Shown here one piece after another: positions 1-9,386 of a stretch of 64,000 bases of DNA. The first letter of the stretch is position 1, and the number at the start of each line of letters is the position of its first letter. Origin of the DNA: an uncultured Pelagibacteraceae bacterium (GTDB lineage Bacteria; Pseudomonadota; Alphaproteobacteria; Pelagibacterales; Pelagibacteraceae); the NCBI GenBank assembly GCA_902610975.1, contig CACLXL010000005.1, positions 1-64,000 of the forward strand. The letters run 5' to 3'. The translations under genes and the position numbers were made by a program. Under the pieces are notes generated by a model that was given only the letters and a program-made list of their open reading frames with translations, searched no databases and had not been told where the DNA came from.

Positions 1-3000
1 ACCAGGCATAAGTCTTCGTTTAACAGCCACAAAAACTTTTACAACTTTCATCACCGTAGGCAAAAGATCATCTCCTTGTTGAATTTTTTTTACTTTATCT
101 TCAAATCTGAGACGAATGTCTTCTGAAGCATTTTCAAATTGATTTTTAAGTTTTTCTAAATCGCTGTTAATTTCAGATTTTTGAAATGAAATTTTCCATA
201 AATCTTTTAAACTAAAATTTTCAAAATCGTTTTTATTTAATGTAGTGCCTGGTTTAAGTTCTTTGAATTGTTTATTGATACTTTGACCATTTAATAAATC
301 AATCGCTCTTAGTTTAATATTTCTATTTAATATTTCTTCTTCAACCTTTTTATCCTCTTGAACTGACTCTATTTCAGCTCTCTCTATAGCTATAGATCTT
401 TCATCTTTATCTATACCATGACGATTAAAAACTCTAACATCTATCACAACTCCCGTACTACCCGAAGGTAATTTAAGTGATGAGTCTCTTACATCTGTTG
501 CTTTTTCACCAAATATAGATCTCAGCAGTTTTTCTTCTGGACTTGAAGAAGTTTCACTTTTAGGAGTAACTTTTCCTACCAAAATATCCCCTGGTTTTAC
601 TTCTGCTCCAACGTAAACAATTCCTGACTCGTCTAAATTTCTTAAACTTTCCTCACTTACATTTGGTATATCTCTAGTAATTTCCTCAGCACCAAGTTTT
701 GTGTCTCTGGCCATAGACTCGTACTCTTCAATATGAACAGATGTAAAAACATCGTCAGTAACGCATCTTTCTGATATTAAAATTGAGTCTTCAAAATTAT
801 AGCCTTGCCAAGGCATAAATGCTACTGTTACATTTTTTCCTAATGCAAGCTCTCCAAGTTTTGTTGCAGGTCCATCAGCAATGATATCACCTTTTTTGAT
901 TTTATCACCCACCTTAACCAATGGTTTTTGATTTATACATGTATTTTGGTTTGATCTTTGAAACTTTGATAAGTTATATATATCAACAGCTGATTGTGAA
1001 AGATCTGTGACATCTGTCACTTTTACAACTATTCTTTTACCATCAATTTTATCTACGACACCGCTTCTCTTTGCAACTATAGTTACTCCTGAGTCCAATG
1101 CAACATCGGACTCTATGCCAGTTCCAACTAGCGGAGACTCAGGTTTAAGTAGAGGAACAGCTTGCCTCATCATATTAGAGCCCATCAATGCTCTATTAGC
1201 GTCGTCGTTTTCTAAAAAAGGTATCAGTGCAGCTGCAACTGAAACTAATTGTTTTGGAGATACGTCTATATAATCAATATTATCCCTGTTAGATAACTCG
1301 AAATTTAAATTTTTTCTACATGCTACTAACTCATCTATAAACGAACCATCTTTATTTAAAGCAGAATTAGCCTGGGCTATAGTAAATTTTTCCTCCTCAA
1401 TCGCTGATAAATATTTTATCTCTGCGGTTACCTTTCCGTTTAAGACTTTTTTATATGGGCTTTCTATATAACCAAATTTATTTACTCTGCAGTAAGTTGC
1501 TAAGCTATTTATTAAACCAATATTCGGTCCTTCAGGAGTCTCAATTGGGCAAATTCTTCCGTAATGCGTTGGGTGAACATCTCTTACTTCAAAGCCTGCT
1601 CTTTCTCTTGTTAATCCGCCAGGTCCCAAAGCTGACACTCTTCTTTTATGAGTAATTTCTGATAATGGATTTGTTTGATCCATAAATTGGGATAGTTGAG
1701 AAGTAGCAAAAAAATCTTTAAGCGATGTTGTAATTGGTTTTGCATTTATCAAATCCTGAGGCATTGCAGACTCTATTTCTAAAAATGTGGACATTTTTTC
1801 TTTCACTGTCCTTTCCATTCTTAATAATCCAATTCTAAATTGATTTTCAACTAATTCCCCTACTGATCTAACTCTTCTGTTACCTAAATGGTCAATATCA
1901 TCAACATCTCCCTTGCCGTCTCTCAAATCAAGCATAAACTTAATTATTGCTACTATATCTGAAGATTCTAATGTAGTTTTTTTTAAACTTGTATTTAAAT
2001 TAAGTTTTGAATTTAGTTTAACCCTACCAACTTCTGAAAGATCATATCTTTCTTTTTTAAAATATAAGTTGTTAAATATTTCCTCAGCTATTTCAATGGA
2101 GGGTGCTTCGCCAGGCCTCAGGACTTTATAAATGTCGTTTAGTGCATCTGTCTTACTTAAATTTTTATCTATTTTTAGTGTTTCCAATATGTAAGGACCT
2201 TTATTAATTGGATCAATATTTACTATCTGTAAAACTTTTTCTTCCTGGGATATAATTTTATTTAATTGTTCCTCGGTCAAATCAAATCCGGAACTGATAA
2301 TTATATTCCCATTTTTATCTTTTATATCTTTAGCAATATACTTTCCAATTAATTGCTCATTTGGAATCAATAATTTTTCTAAACCTTTTTCAGATAATTT
2401 TTTTGCGATTACAATATTAAGTTTTTCACCTTTCGATAAAACTTTCTTGCTTGTTTTTCCATCAATAAGATCATAAGAAAGTTTTATAGGTCTTTTGTAG
2501 TTTTCTGGATTAAAATCTGCTATCCAGCTTTTTTTTTCCAAATTGTAGGTATACTCCTCTGTAGTATAAAAATTCTCGATTATTTTTTCTTTTGTGAAAC
2601 CTAAGGCAAATAAAATAGTCGTGATTGGAAGCTTCTTTTTTCTATCAATCCTAAAATATAGAATATCTTTTGGATCAAATTCAAAATCAAGCCAAGAACC
2701 TCTTCCTGGTATAATTCTACAATTGAAAAGTAATTTGCCACTTGCGTGTGTTTTGCCTTTATCATGATCAAAGAATACTCCTGGGCTTCTATGCATTTGA
2801 TTTACAACAACCCTTTCAACACCATTTGTAATAAAAGTTGCACTAGGTGTCATTAACGGTAAATCACCAATGAAAACTTCTTGCTCTTTTGCTGAGAGAA
2901 TTTGTTTTGTATTATTTTCAGCATCAATATCGTAAACTACCAGTCTTAAGTTTGCTTTTAATGCAGCAGAATACGATAAGCTTCTTTGTTTACACTCTAT

Positions 3001-3264
3001 TACATCAAATTTAGGTTTTTCAAGTTTGTATGAAATATACTCTAAAGTAGATTTATCATTTCCATCCTCGATTGGAAAAATACTTTTGAATACCTTATCA
3101 ATACCTTTTGATAATTCGCTTAATTGTTCATTTAAAGATTTAGACTTAAGAAATTCATTATATGAGTTTTTTTGAACCTCGATTAGGTTTGGAATAGACA
3201 AACCTTCAACAAGTTTACCAAAATTTTTTCTAATATGTTTTTTTTGAGTAAAAGATAATTGCAT
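1..3264 (-). CDS. rpoB: RNA polymerase beta subunit (5' part, cut by window edge)
   Basis: Encodes the beta subunit of RNA polymerase, which forms half of the catalytic cleft. Exactly 1088 codons are visible, from ATG at 3264 (protein begins MQLSFTQKKHIRKNFGK) to the left edge. The last residues seen are KRRLMPG, which in the family come just before the conserved DKMAGRHGNKG segment, so roughly the last fifth is missing. The rifampicin-binding region is visible around 1540-1720 (SQFMDQTNPLS, then SALGPGGLTRERAGFEVRD), with the serine that mutates in resistant strains intact. It is last in the visible tuf-to-rpoB gene run, after a 60-base gap containing a hairpin. No Shine-Dalgarno sequence is seen before the ATG. 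Confidence 0.97.
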   Translation of the reverse strand, partial: MQLSFTQKKHIRKNFGKLVEGLSIPNLIEVQKNSYNEFLKSKSLNEQLSELSKGIDKVFKSIFPIEDGNDKSTLEYISYKLEKPKFDVIECKQRSLSYSAALKANLRLVVYDIDAENNTKQILSAKEQEVFIGDLPLMTPSATFITNGVERVVVNQMHRSPGVFFDHDKGKTHASGKLLFNCRIIPGRGSWLDFEFDPKDILYFRIDRKKKLPITTILFALGFTKEKIIENFYTTEEYTYNLEKKSWIADFNPENYKRPIKLSYDLIDGKTSKKVLSKGEKLNIVIAKKLSEKGLEKLLIPNEQLIGKYIAKDIKDKNGNIIISSGFDLTEEQLNKIISQEEKVLQIVNIDPINKGPYILETLKIDKNLSKTDALNDIYKVLRPGEAPSIEIAEEIFNNLYFKKERYDLSEVGRVKLNSKLNLNTSLKKTTLESSDIVAIIKFMLDLRDGKGDVDDIDHLGNRRVRSVGELVENQFRIGLLRMERTVKEKMSTFLEIESAMPQDLINAKPITTSLKDFFATSQLSQFMDQTNPLSEITHKRRVSALGPGGLTRERAGFEVRDVHPTHYGRICPIETPEGPNIGLINSLATYCRVNKFGYIESPYKKVLNGKVTAEIKYLSAIEEEKFTIAQANSALNKDGSFIDELVACRKNLNFELSNRDNIDYIDVSPKQLVSVAAALIPFLENDDANRALMGSNMMRQAVPLLKPESPLVGTGIESDVALDSGVTIVAKRSGVVDKIDGKRIVVKVTDVTDLSQSAVDIYNLSKFQRSNQNTCINQKPLVKVGDKIKKGDIIADGPATKLGELALGKNVTVAFMPWQGYNFEDSILISERCVTDDVFTSVHIEEYESMARDTKLGAEEITRDIPNVSEESLRNLDESGIVYVGAEVKPGDILVGKVTPKSETSSSPEEKLLRSIFGEKATDVRDSSLKLPSGSTGVVIDVRVFNRHGIDKDERSIAIERAEIESVQEDKKVEEEILNRNIKLRAIDLLNGQSINKQFKELKPGTTLNKNDFENFSLKDLWKISFQKSEINSDLEKLKNQFENASEDIRLRFEDKVKKIQQGDDLLPTVMKVVKVFVAVKRRLMPG

Positions 3265-3269
3265 CAAAT

Positions 3270-3302
3270 AAAAAAACTTTATTGCAAGTATTATCTTACA
3301 AT
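3270..3302 (-). terminator. Weak hairpin plus T-run between rplL and rpoB (possible attenuator)
   Basis: Read on the minus strand, ATTGTAAG and CTTGCAAT (3302-3281) can form an 8-bp stem with one U-G wobble and a six-base loop. It is followed after AAAG by seven Ts (3276-3270), and the rpoB ATG lies only 5 bases further on. The stem is AT-rich and would be weak. In E. coli a partial attenuator sits at the same place and sets the ribosomal protein to RNA polymerase ratio; a similar role here is inferred from position. Confidence 0.4.
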
Positions 3303-3324
3303 AAAATTTTATACTAAATTTTGT

Positions 3325-3696
3325 TTACTTTAATTCTACTTTTGCCCCAGCTGCTTCAAGTTTTTTCTTAAATTCCTCAGCTTCTTTTTTAGCTACTCCA
3401 CCCTTTATTTCTTTAGGTGCTCCTTCAACTAAATCTTTAGCTTCTTTTAAACCTAAACCAGTTATTGCCCTTACTTCTTTAATAACATTAATTTTTTTGT
3501 CTCCAGCTGCTGCTAAGAAAAGTGAAAACTCAGATTTTTCCTCTCCTGCCGGAGCTGCTGCTCCGCCTGCTGGTGCAGCTGCTACTGGTGCTGCTGCTGT
3601 AACACCCCATTTTTCCTCTAATTGTTTAGATAGTTCAGCTGCTTCTACAACTGTTAGAGTTGAAAGTTCATCTATAATTTTATTTAAATCTGCCAT
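3325..3696 (-). CDS. rplL: 50S ribosomal protein L7/L12
   Basis: Forms the flexible ribosomal stalk that recruits and stimulates translation GTPases. The 123-residue product has the usual layout: an N-terminal dimerisation helix ([22 protein letters not shown]), a hinge very rich in Ala, Gly and Pro at about residues 34-52, and a C-terminal domain with [19 protein letters not shown]. Length is normal for the family. It lies 15 bases after rplJ in the L11-L10-rpoB run. A long opposite-strand reading frame over this gene is a shadow of the Ala-rich hinge. Confidence 0.98.
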   Translation of the reverse strand: MADLNKIIDELSTLTVVEAAELSKQLEEKWGVTAAAPVAAAPAGGAAAPAGEEKSEFSLFLAAAGDKKINVIKEVRAITGLGLKEAKDLVEGAPKEIKGGVAKKEAEEFKKKLEAAGAKVELK

Positions 3697-3711
3697 TGTT
3701 GATTCCTTGAA

Positions 3712-4224
3712 TTATTTTTTTAAACCCTTTGCGCGCGCTAAATTAGCAATTTTTGAGCCTGGTGCAAGTAAAATACTTACTAATTTTTGTGCCGGAGTGG
3801 CCAAAATACCTACAATTTTAGCCCTTGCTTCCTCTAATGATGGAAGTGTGGCTATAATAGACACCTCTTTTTCATCCAAAACTTTGCCGTCCATATACCC
3901 AGCGATGATTTTAAGTTTATTATTAGACTTAGAAAATTTTGTAAGTATTTTTGCTGTAGAAATAGGGTCAGATGATAGAGCTGCTGCAGTCGGACCGGTG
4001 AAAAACTTTTCTAGATCTTTTTTTGAAGTATCTTTAATTGCGATTTTAGTAATTCTATTTTTTGTAATTTTAAAAAGTATGCCTTTATCTCTTAATTCTT
4101 TTCTTAAGCTGTCTAACTCATTAACATTCAAACCTTGATATTGAGCTATCATCACTGATTCATTAGCATTAAAATTTTTTTTCATTTCTTCAACGTAAAT
4201 TTTCTTAGCTTCTTTATTCATCAT
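3712..4224 (-). CDS. rplJ: 50S ribosomal protein L10
   Basis: L10 anchors L7/L12 dimers to the large subunit and in many bacteria represses its own operon. The frame is open from 4242, but ATG at 4224 (MMNKEAKKIYVEEM) is preferred: a GGAG sits 12 bases upstream at 4240-4237, and homologues start close to the NKEAKK segment. A further ATG at 4221 is the alternative. The product is about 170 residues, a normal length. The preferred start falls 4 bases after the rplA stop, whereas the longer start would overlap rplA by 14 bases. Confidence 0.95.
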   Translation of the reverse strand: MMNKEAKKIYVEEMKKNFNANESVMIAQYQGLNVNELDSLRKELRDKGILFKITKNRITKIAIKDTSKKDLEKFFTGPTAAALSSDPISTAKILTKFSKSNNKLKIIAGYMDGKVLDEKEVSIIATLPSLEEARAKIVGILATPAQKLVSILLAPGSKIANLARAKGLKK

Positions 4225-4228
4225 AAAA

Positions 4229-4915
4229 TTATTTAGCTCCAACTTTGTAAGAAATGCCCATAGTAGATGTTAATATAACATTTTTTATAAATTCACCTTT
4301 AATTGTATCTGGTTTTTCTTTTTTAACGCTATCAATAAAAAAATTAAAATTTTCTAACAATTTTTCATTCGTAAAACTTTTTCTTCCAATTGTAGATGCA
4401 AGATTTCCATCTTTATCATTTCTTATTTCAACTAAACCAGTTTTAATTTCTTTCACTGCTTTTGTAATATCGCTGGAAACTGTCCCGAGTTTTGGATTTG
4501 GCATCAAACCTTTTGGACCTAAAACTTTACCATGTTTTCCAATTTTCCCCATCATTTGTGGTGTGCAAATTAACTTTGAAAAATTAAATTTTCCTGATGC
4601 AATTTTTTCTATTAAATCATCAGAACCCACGATGTCAGCTCCGCTATTTTTAGCCTCTGAAATTTTATCTGGTTCACACAAGACTGCAATTTTTTCTTTT
4701 TTTCCAGATCCGTTTGGAAGTTTAACGACTGTTCTCAAACTAAAATCTCCACCTTTTGATTGTTTGAGATTAATTCTTAATGATATATCAATAGACTCAT
4801 CAAATTTAGCATTAGCATTTTTTTTAATTAAATCTAAAGCCTCTTTTGCTTGAAGTTTTTTATCTTTAAGCGCTTGTTTAGATAATTCCTTATATCTTTT
4901 AGATATTTTTTTCAT
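4229..4915 (-). CDS. rplA: 50S ribosomal protein L1
   Basis: L1 forms the mobile stalk near the ribosomal E site. The 228-residue product has the signature PKGLMPNPKLGTV and family-typical ends (KRYKELSKQALKDKK at the start, STMGISYKVG at the end). ATG at 4915 lies one base after the rplK stop, implying cotranscription and probably translational coupling. In other bacteria L1 represses the L11 operon through a leader resembling its rRNA site. No free leader exists here, because nusG abuts rplK directly. Confidence 0.98.
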   Translation of the reverse strand: MKKISKRYKELSKQALKDKKLQAKEALDLIKKNANAKFDESIDISLRINLKQSKGGDFSLRTVVKLPNGSGKKEKIAVLCEPDKISEAKNSGADIVGSDDLIEKIASGKFNFSKLICTPQMMGKIGKHGKVLGPKGLMPNPKLGTVSSDITKAVKEIKTGLVEIRNDKDGNLASTIGRKSFTNEKLLENFNFFIDSVKKEKPDTIKGEFIKNVILTSTMGISYKVGAK

Positions 4916-4916
4916 T

Positions 4917-5342
4917 TTAATCTTTAACCTCTATTCCCATTGACCTCGCAGATCCACAAATAATTTTAGTAGCTTCTTTTAAATCAAATGCATTAAGATC
5001 TTGCATTTTTTCTTTAGCTATTGCTTCGGCTTGCTTCATGGTAATTGAACCGGCTACAACTCTGCCTGGCTCGCTAGATCCACTTTTTAACTTAGCCGCC
5101 TCTCTGATAAAATGTGATGCTGGAGGAGACTTTATAATAAAATCAAATTTCTTATCTTTATAAACTGTTATAACTACAGGTACAGGCTTGCCCATAAAAG
5201 CTTTTGTTCTTTCATTAAACGCTTTACAAAATTCCATTATATTGATCCCTCTTTGTCCTAATGCAGGACCAACTGGTGGAGCAGGATTAGCTTGGCCACC
5301 TTTAATCTGTAATTTTACGTAACCTGTAATTTCTTTAGCCAT
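4917..5342 (-). CDS. rplK: 50S ribosomal protein L11
   Basis: L11 binds the GTPase-associated centre of 23S rRNA. The 141-residue product has the conserved N-terminal segment [20 protein letters not shown] and the C-terminal rRNA-binding part ending [10 protein letters not shown]. Length is normal. The ATG at 5342 follows the nusG stop codon with no intervening base. Confidence 0.98.
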   Translation of the reverse strand: MAKEITGYVKLQIKGGQANPAPPVGPALGQRGINIMEFCKAFNERTKAFMGKPVPVVITVYKDKKFDFIIKSPPASHFIREAAKLKSGSSEPGRVVAGSITMKQAEAIAKEKMQDLNAFDLKEATKIICGSARSMGIEVKD

Positions 5343-5867
5343 TTAATTTTTCTCCACTTGGTTAAATTCTAAGTCAACCGGAGTTGCCCTACCAAATATA
5401 GAAACAGAAACCTTAAGTCTAGATTTTTCTTCATCAATTTCCTCAATTAATCCATTAAATGAGGCAAAAGGGCCGTCGCACACTTTCACTTTCTCACCGA
5501 TTTCAAAATTAATACCTGCTTTTTGAGTTACAGCATTTTCAGAGACTTGGCCAAGTATTCGTTTTATTTCCTCGTCAGAAATAGGAGTTGGTTTATCCGC
5601 TGATCCTAAAAAACCACTCACTTTTTGAAGGTTCTTTATTAAATGATATATTTGTTTCGTTAGTTCTATTTTAACCAAAACATAACCTGGAAAAAATTTT
5701 TTTTCTTTTTTTGTTCTTTTTCCTTTTTTAACTTCGGTAACATTGTGCGTCGGAACTAATATTTCTTCAAGATTTTCTGAGAGTTTGTGTTTTTTAAGCT
5801 CATCTTTAATTGAGTCCACAACTTTTTTTTCAAATCCAGAATAAGCTTGTACAATATACCAGTTCAT
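5343..5867 (-). CDS. nusG: Transcription termination/antitermination factor NusG
   Basis: NusG binds RNA polymerase, raises processivity and links it to Rho or the ribosome. The 174-residue protein begins MNWYIVQAYSGFEKKV, typical of the NGN domain. It contains FFPGYVLVKIEL in the RNA polymerase-binding region, and its C-terminal KOW domain has VKVCDGPFASFNG. It lies 4 bases after secE and directly before rplK. Confidence 0.97.
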   Translation of the reverse strand: MNWYIVQAYSGFEKKVVDSIKDELKKHKLSENLEEILVPTHNVTEVKKGKRTKKEKKFFPGYVLVKIELTKQIYHLIKNLQKVSGFLGSADKPTPISDEEIKRILGQVSENAVTQKAGINFEIGEKVKVCDGPFASFNGLIEEIDEEKSRLKVSVSIFGRATPVDLEFNQVEKN

Positions 5868-5871
5868 ATTC

Positions 5872-6063
5872 TTATAAAGATATAGTTAAAATTAAATTTA
5901 ATAAAAATTTTAAAATTTGGTCTAAAATTAAGAAGAATATTGCCGCAATAGAAGCTAGAGCAAATACCATTATCGCTCCCATCATGGTTTCTTTTTTTGT
6001 AGGCCATGTAATTCTGAATGCTTCTTGTTTAACTTCTTGTATAAATTTCAAAGGATTTTTCAT
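5872..6063 (-). CDS. secE: Preprotein translocase subunit SecE
   Basis: Clamps the two halves of SecY in the Sec translocon. The 63-residue product has a short cytoplasmic helix with the family signature EAFRITWPTKKE, then a single membrane segment at about residues 27-55. ATG at 6063 is chosen because the frame's extension to 6108 would read through the tRNA-Trp gene. The single-helix form is the usual one outside the enterobacteria. Confidence 0.95.
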   Translation of the reverse strand: MKNPLKFIQEVKQEAFRITWPTKKETMMGAIMVFALASIAAIFFLILDQILKFLLNLILTISL

Positions 6064-6078
6064 AACCGATATCAAGTT

Positions 6079-6154
6079 TGGCAGGAGCGGAGGGACTCGA
6101 ACCCACAACCTCCGGTTTTGGAGACCGGCGCTCTACCAATTGAACTACGCTCCT
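6079..6154 (-). tRNA. tRNA-Trp (anticodon CCA)
   Basis: On the minus strand the acceptor strand AGGAGCG at the 5' end pairs with CGCTCCT at the 3' end. The anticodon loop reads CTCCAAA, the T loop is GGTTCGAGTCC, and G plus an encoded CCA closes the gene. Length 76 bases. It sits between tuf (7 bases upstream) and secE (15 bases downstream), so it is almost certainly processed from the operon transcript. Confidence 0.97.
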
Positions 6155-6160
6155 AAGCGT

Positions 6161-7360
6161 TTATTTAACTATTTTAGTTACTACACCAGCTCCTACTGTT
6201 TTTCCACCTTCTCTAATCGCAAAATTTAAATTTTCAGCCATAGCAATCGGAGTGATAAGTTTAACTGAAAATTTACCATCATCTCCTGGCATAACCATTT
6301 CAGTTCCTGAAGGTAGTGTTACTTCACCTGTTACATCTGTAGTTCTAAAATAAAACTGAGGTCTGTATTTGGTGAAAAAAGGTGTATGTCTTCCTCCCTC
6401 TTCTTTTTTCAAGATATAAGCTTGGCATTCAAACTCTGTATGAGGAGTTATTGAACCTGGTTTACATAAAACTTGACCTCGCTCTACGTCATCTCTTTCA
6501 ACACCTCTTAAAAGAGCTCCAATATTATCTCCTGCTTCACCACTGTCTAAAAGTTTTCTAAACATTTCGACACCAGTACAGACAGATTTTTTTGTATCTC
6601 TTATTCCTACTATTTCAATTTCTTCACCAACTTTAATAACACCTGACTCGACTCTTCCGGTTACTACTGTACCTCTTCCCGATATTGAGAAGACATCTTC
6701 AACTGGCATTAAGAAAGGTTTATCTTTTGGTCTATCTGGTTGTGGAATAGTTTCGTCAACAGCTTTCATTAATTCCATAATTGCATTTTTACCAGTCGTT
6801 TCATCTTTGCCTTCTACCGCATTTAATGCTGAACCTTTAACTATAGGAATTTTATCTCCTGGAAATTTGTAAGAAGTGAGTAACTCTCTTATTTCTTCTT
6901 CAACGAGGTCAACCAACTCTTTATCTTTTACTGTATCAATCTTATTCAAAAATACTACAATTGCTGGTACACCAACTTGACGAGCTAAAAGAATATGTTC
7001 TCTTGTTTGTGGCATTGGACCGTCAGCAGCATTTACAACTAATATTGCCCCGTCCATTTGAGCTGCGCCTGTGATCATATTTTTTACATAGTCTGCGTGT
7101 CCTGGACAATCTACGTGAGCATAGTGTCTTTTTTCTGTTTCATATTCAACGTGTGCAGTTGAGATTGTTATACCTCTCTCTTTTTCCTCTGGAGCCTTAT
7201 CGATCTGATCATAAGCTACAAAATTTGCAGAACTTGATCCTCCAGCTTCTGACAACACTTTCGTGATAGCAGCTGTTAATGTTGTTTTACCATGATCTAC
7301 GTGCCCAATTGTACCAATATTACAATGTGGTTTATTTCGGTTAAACTTTTCTTTTGACAT
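6161..7360 (-). CDS. tuf: Elongation factor Tu
   Basis: GTPase that delivers aminoacyl-tRNA to the ribosomal A site. The 399-residue protein has the G1 motif GHVDHGKT near residue 20, the switch segment [19 protein letters not shown] near residue 83, NKID near 139 and the C-terminal beta-barrels ending [15 protein letters not shown]. Only one copy is seen here. It follows tRNA-Gly by 35 bases and leads into tRNA-Trp and secE. Confidence 0.99.
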   Translation of the reverse strand: MSKEKFNRNKPHCNIGTIGHVDHGKTTLTAAITKVLSEAGGSSSANFVAYDQIDKAPEEKERGITISTAHVEYETEKRHYAHVDCPGHADYVKNMITGAAQMDGAILVVNAADGPMPQTREHILLARQVGVPAIVVFLNKIDTVKDKELVDLVEEEIRELLTSYKFPGDKIPIVKGSALNAVEGKDETTGKNAIMELMKAVDETIPQPDRPKDKPFLMPVEDVFSISGRGTVVTGRVESGVIKVGEEIEIVGIRDTKKSVCTGVEMFRKLLDSGEAGDNIGALLRGVERDDVERGQVLCKPGSITPHTEFECQAYILKKEEGGRHTPFFTKYRPQFYFRTTDVTGEVTLPSGTEMVMPGDDGKFSVKLITPIAMAENLNFAIREGGKTVGAGVVTKIVK

Positions 7361-7395
7361 CTATTTTTTCCTCACATTATGTTTCAATTTTATTT

Positions 7396-7469
7396 TGGAG
7401 CGGGTAAAGGGAATCGAACCCTTACATCCAGCTTGGAAGGCTAGCGTTCTACCATTGAACTACACCCGC
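7396..7469 (-). tRNA. tRNA-Gly (anticodon TCC)
   Basis: On the minus strand the acceptor strand GCGGGTG pairs with TACCCGC (one G-T pair). The D arm is GTTCAATGGTAGAAC, the anticodon loop CTTCCAA gives TCC, and the T arm is AGGGTTCGATTCCCT. Discriminator T and CCA are encoded. Length 74 bases. It is cotranscribed with tRNA-Tyr upstream and tuf downstream. Confidence 0.97.
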
Positions 7470-7514
7470 AAAATCCAAACTTATTACGCTCATTGTTATC
7501 AAAGTTTTTAAGCT

Positions 7515-7600
7515 TGGTGGAGGGGGAAAGATTCGAACTTTCGAAGACCGAAGTCAACGGGTTTACAGCCCGCCCCATTTGACCGCTTTGGTACCCCTCC
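7515..7600 (-). tRNA. tRNA-Tyr (anticodon GTA)
   Basis: A class II tRNA with a long variable arm (CGTTGACTTCGGTC region). The acceptor strand GGAGGGG pairs with CCCCTCC, the anticodon loop CTGTAAA gives GTA, and the discriminator A and CCA are encoded. Length 86 bases. It is the first gene of the minus-strand run; the promoter must lie in the 138-base gap shared with rlmB. Confidence 0.97.
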
Positions 7601-7738
7601 TTACTACTCATTGTGGGGATACCCACTAACTTAAAAAGCATTTAACAACAAGCGTTTTATAAGCATTTATGGAATAATTGCAATAAATCATTTTGCCTTA
7701 AAATATGCTATTAAATTGGCTAGATAGCCTTGTAAATC

Positions 7739-8482
7739 ATGAAAAAAACAACCTTTTTAATTGTAGGAAAACATGCTGTTTTAGAGGCATTAAAGAACCC
7801 CTCAAGAAAAATTGAGAGGGTATTTGTCACCGAAGATGCACAAAAGAAAATTAATAGAGAAAATCAAAATTTAAACTTATTTAAAAAAATTAATATTTTC
7901 TATAAATCCAGAAAAGAACTAGATAACTTATGTGGAAGAGATGAAACTTCACATCAAGGTTTGATAGCTGAGGTTGAACAATTAGAAGAAATTTCTCTTA
8001 AAGAGTTTGTAATAAATAATAAGAAAAAAAATTTAAACTTAATCGCTCTTGAAGAAGTTACTGATCCAAGAAATGTTGGGTCTATAATTAGAAGCGCAGT
8101 TGCATTTAAAATGGATGGAATTATTGTTAAAGAAAGATCTTTTCCCTCTAAAAGTAAACTACTTTACAAAAGTGCAAGTGGAGGAACAGAGCATATTAAA
8201 ATATTTAAAGTCTCAAATCTTAATACATCTTTAAAATATCTAAAATCTAAAGAATTTTGGGTAAGTGCATTTGATATCTCAGGAACAAAGGATTTTACAA
8301 AAAATAATTGGAAAGGAAAAAATGTGTTAGTCTTTGGATCGGAAGGATACGGTATAAAAGCTAAAACACTTGAAAATTCCGATTTTAAATTCAAGGTCGA
8401 TATGAGTGATAATATTGACAGTCTTAATATCTCAAACACTGTATCAATAGTATGTCACCATATTTCTCAATCAATAAAATAA
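7739..8482 (+). CDS. rlmB: 23S rRNA 2'-O-methyltransferase RlmB-type (SpoU/TrmH family)
   Basis: Member of the trefoil-knot SPOUT methyltransferases, most likely methylating the ribose of a 23S rRNA guanosine. The 247 residues show an N-terminal substrate-binding domain (GKHAVLEALKNPSRKIERVF) followed by the three SpoU motifs: LEEVTDPRNVGSIIRSA, LVFGSEGYGI and SLNISNTVSI near the C terminus. It is divergent from the tRNA-Tyr/tuf run. A small palindrome GGCTA-GA-TAGCC sits at 7718-7729, just before the start. The exact nucleotide target is inferred from the family. Confidence 0.88.
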   Translation: MKKTTFLIVGKHAVLEALKNPSRKIERVFVTEDAQKKINRENQNLNLFKKINIFYKSRKELDNLCGRDETSHQGLIAEVEQLEEISLKEFVINNKKKNLNLIALEEVTDPRNVGSIIRSAVAFKMDGIIVKERSFPSKSKLLYKSASGGTEHIKIFKVSNLNTSLKYLKSKEFWVSAFDISGTKDFTKNNWKGKNVLVFGSEGYGIKAKTLENSDFKFKVDMSDNIDSLNISNTVSIVCHHISQSIK

Positions 8483-8532
8483 GACTTAATTTTTATTGTT
8501 TTTTTGGTTAATATATTCTAAAGAAACTTCAA

Positions 8533-8608
8533 GCCCTCATAGCTCAATTGGTAGAGCAATTGATTTGTAATCAATAGGTTCGCGGTTCGAGTCCGTGTGA
8601 GGGCACCA
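8533..8608 (+). tRNA. tRNA-Thr (anticodon TGT)
   Basis: The acceptor strand GCCCTCA pairs with TGAGGGC, the D arm is GCTCAATTGGTAGAGC, the anticodon stem TTGAT/ATCAA closes loop TTTGTAA, and the T arm is GCGGTTCGAGTCCGT with an encoded ACCA end. Length 76 bases. It faces nadK, whose stop lies 3 bases away. Confidence 0.97.
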
Positions 8609-8610
8609 TT

Positions 8611-9369
8611 TTAGTAAATTTCTTTTCTTAATTGTTCCAACTTAATTTTTTTTTGCAAACTCTTATTTTTATCATAAAGAAGATTAAATTTAATTTTCTT
8701 CTGGACTGTAATAGCAATTTTTTTTGCGTTTCTTATTTCTATATTATCAGCTACAGCACTAACTGGTCTTTTAAATGGACTTAAGTTTGTAATTGTAATT
8801 AATGATTTATCACTGACTATTTTTCCCGACCATCTTCTTGGTCTAAAGGCGCTAATAGGTGCAATAGAAATTTTTTTTGAATTCAAATCTAAAATTGGCC
8901 CATGAACAGACAGATTATAAGCAGTGCTGCCTGCCGGAGTCGAAATTAGTACACCATCTGAAACTAATTTTTTCATAATAAATTTTGAGTTATGTTTGAT
9001 AGACAAATTTGCTGCCTGTCTACTTTGTCTTAAAATTGAAACTTCATTTATTGCTAAGAATTTTCTAGAATTAGTTTTATTTTTTACAATCATTTGAAGA
9101 GGAGAAATACTTATCATTTTAGATTCTTTTATATTGTTGAATAAGTTTTTCTTTGAGAATTTGTTCATAAGGAATCCATAATTTCCTGAATTTATTCCAT
9201 AAAATTTTTTATCTTTATTTTTGTTTTTTTTGAGTGTCTTTAACATAAACCCATCACCTCCAATTACAATTACAGTGTTAATTTTTTTAAGAGGTTTTTT
9301 TTTAAAAATTTTGATAATAGAATTTTTTATCTTTAATGATTTTAAATTTTTATCTGAAATAATTAACAT
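8611..9369 (-). CDS. nadK: NAD kinase
   Basis: Phosphorylates NAD to NADP. The 252-residue protein has the diagnostic GGDGFMLKTL motif at about residues 37-46, the NSGNYGFLMN strand, and the PAGSTAYNLSVHGPIL motif near residue 145 that contacts nucleotide. Length is slightly short for the family. Its ATG lies 17 bases after the end of tRNA-Leu on the same strand, so the two are probably cotranscribed. Confidence 0.93.
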   Translation of the reverse strand: MLIISDKNLKSLKIKNSIIKIFKKKPLKKINTVIVIGGDGFMLKTLKKNKNKDKKFYGINSGNYGFLMNKFSKKNLFNNIKESKMISISPLQMIVKNKTNSRKFLAINEVSILRQSRQAANLSIKHNSKFIMKKLVSDGVLISTPAGSTAYNLSVHGPILDLNSKKISIAPISAFRPRRWSGKIVSDKSLITITNLSPFKRPVSAVADNIEIRNAKKIAITVQKKIKFNLLYDKNKSLQKKIKLEQLRKEIY

Positions 9370-9386
9370 TTTATTTAATATTTAAG

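Noticed and set aside
1007-2131. Several plus-strand frames of 66-88 codons inside rpoB
   Set aside because: All are antisense to conserved rpoB sequence, with no ribosome sites or recognisable domains.
3497-4138. 213-codon plus-strand frame over rplL and rplJ
   Set aside because: It is antisense to two certain ribosomal protein genes and its Ala/Pro-rich start mirrors the L7/L12 hinge.
6064-6108. N-terminal extension of secE
   Set aside because: The extension would be translated through the tRNA-Trp gene; the ATG at 6063 gives a normal SecE.
7441-7641. 66-codon frame on the minus strand
   Set aside because: It is read through tRNA-Gly and tRNA-Tyr.
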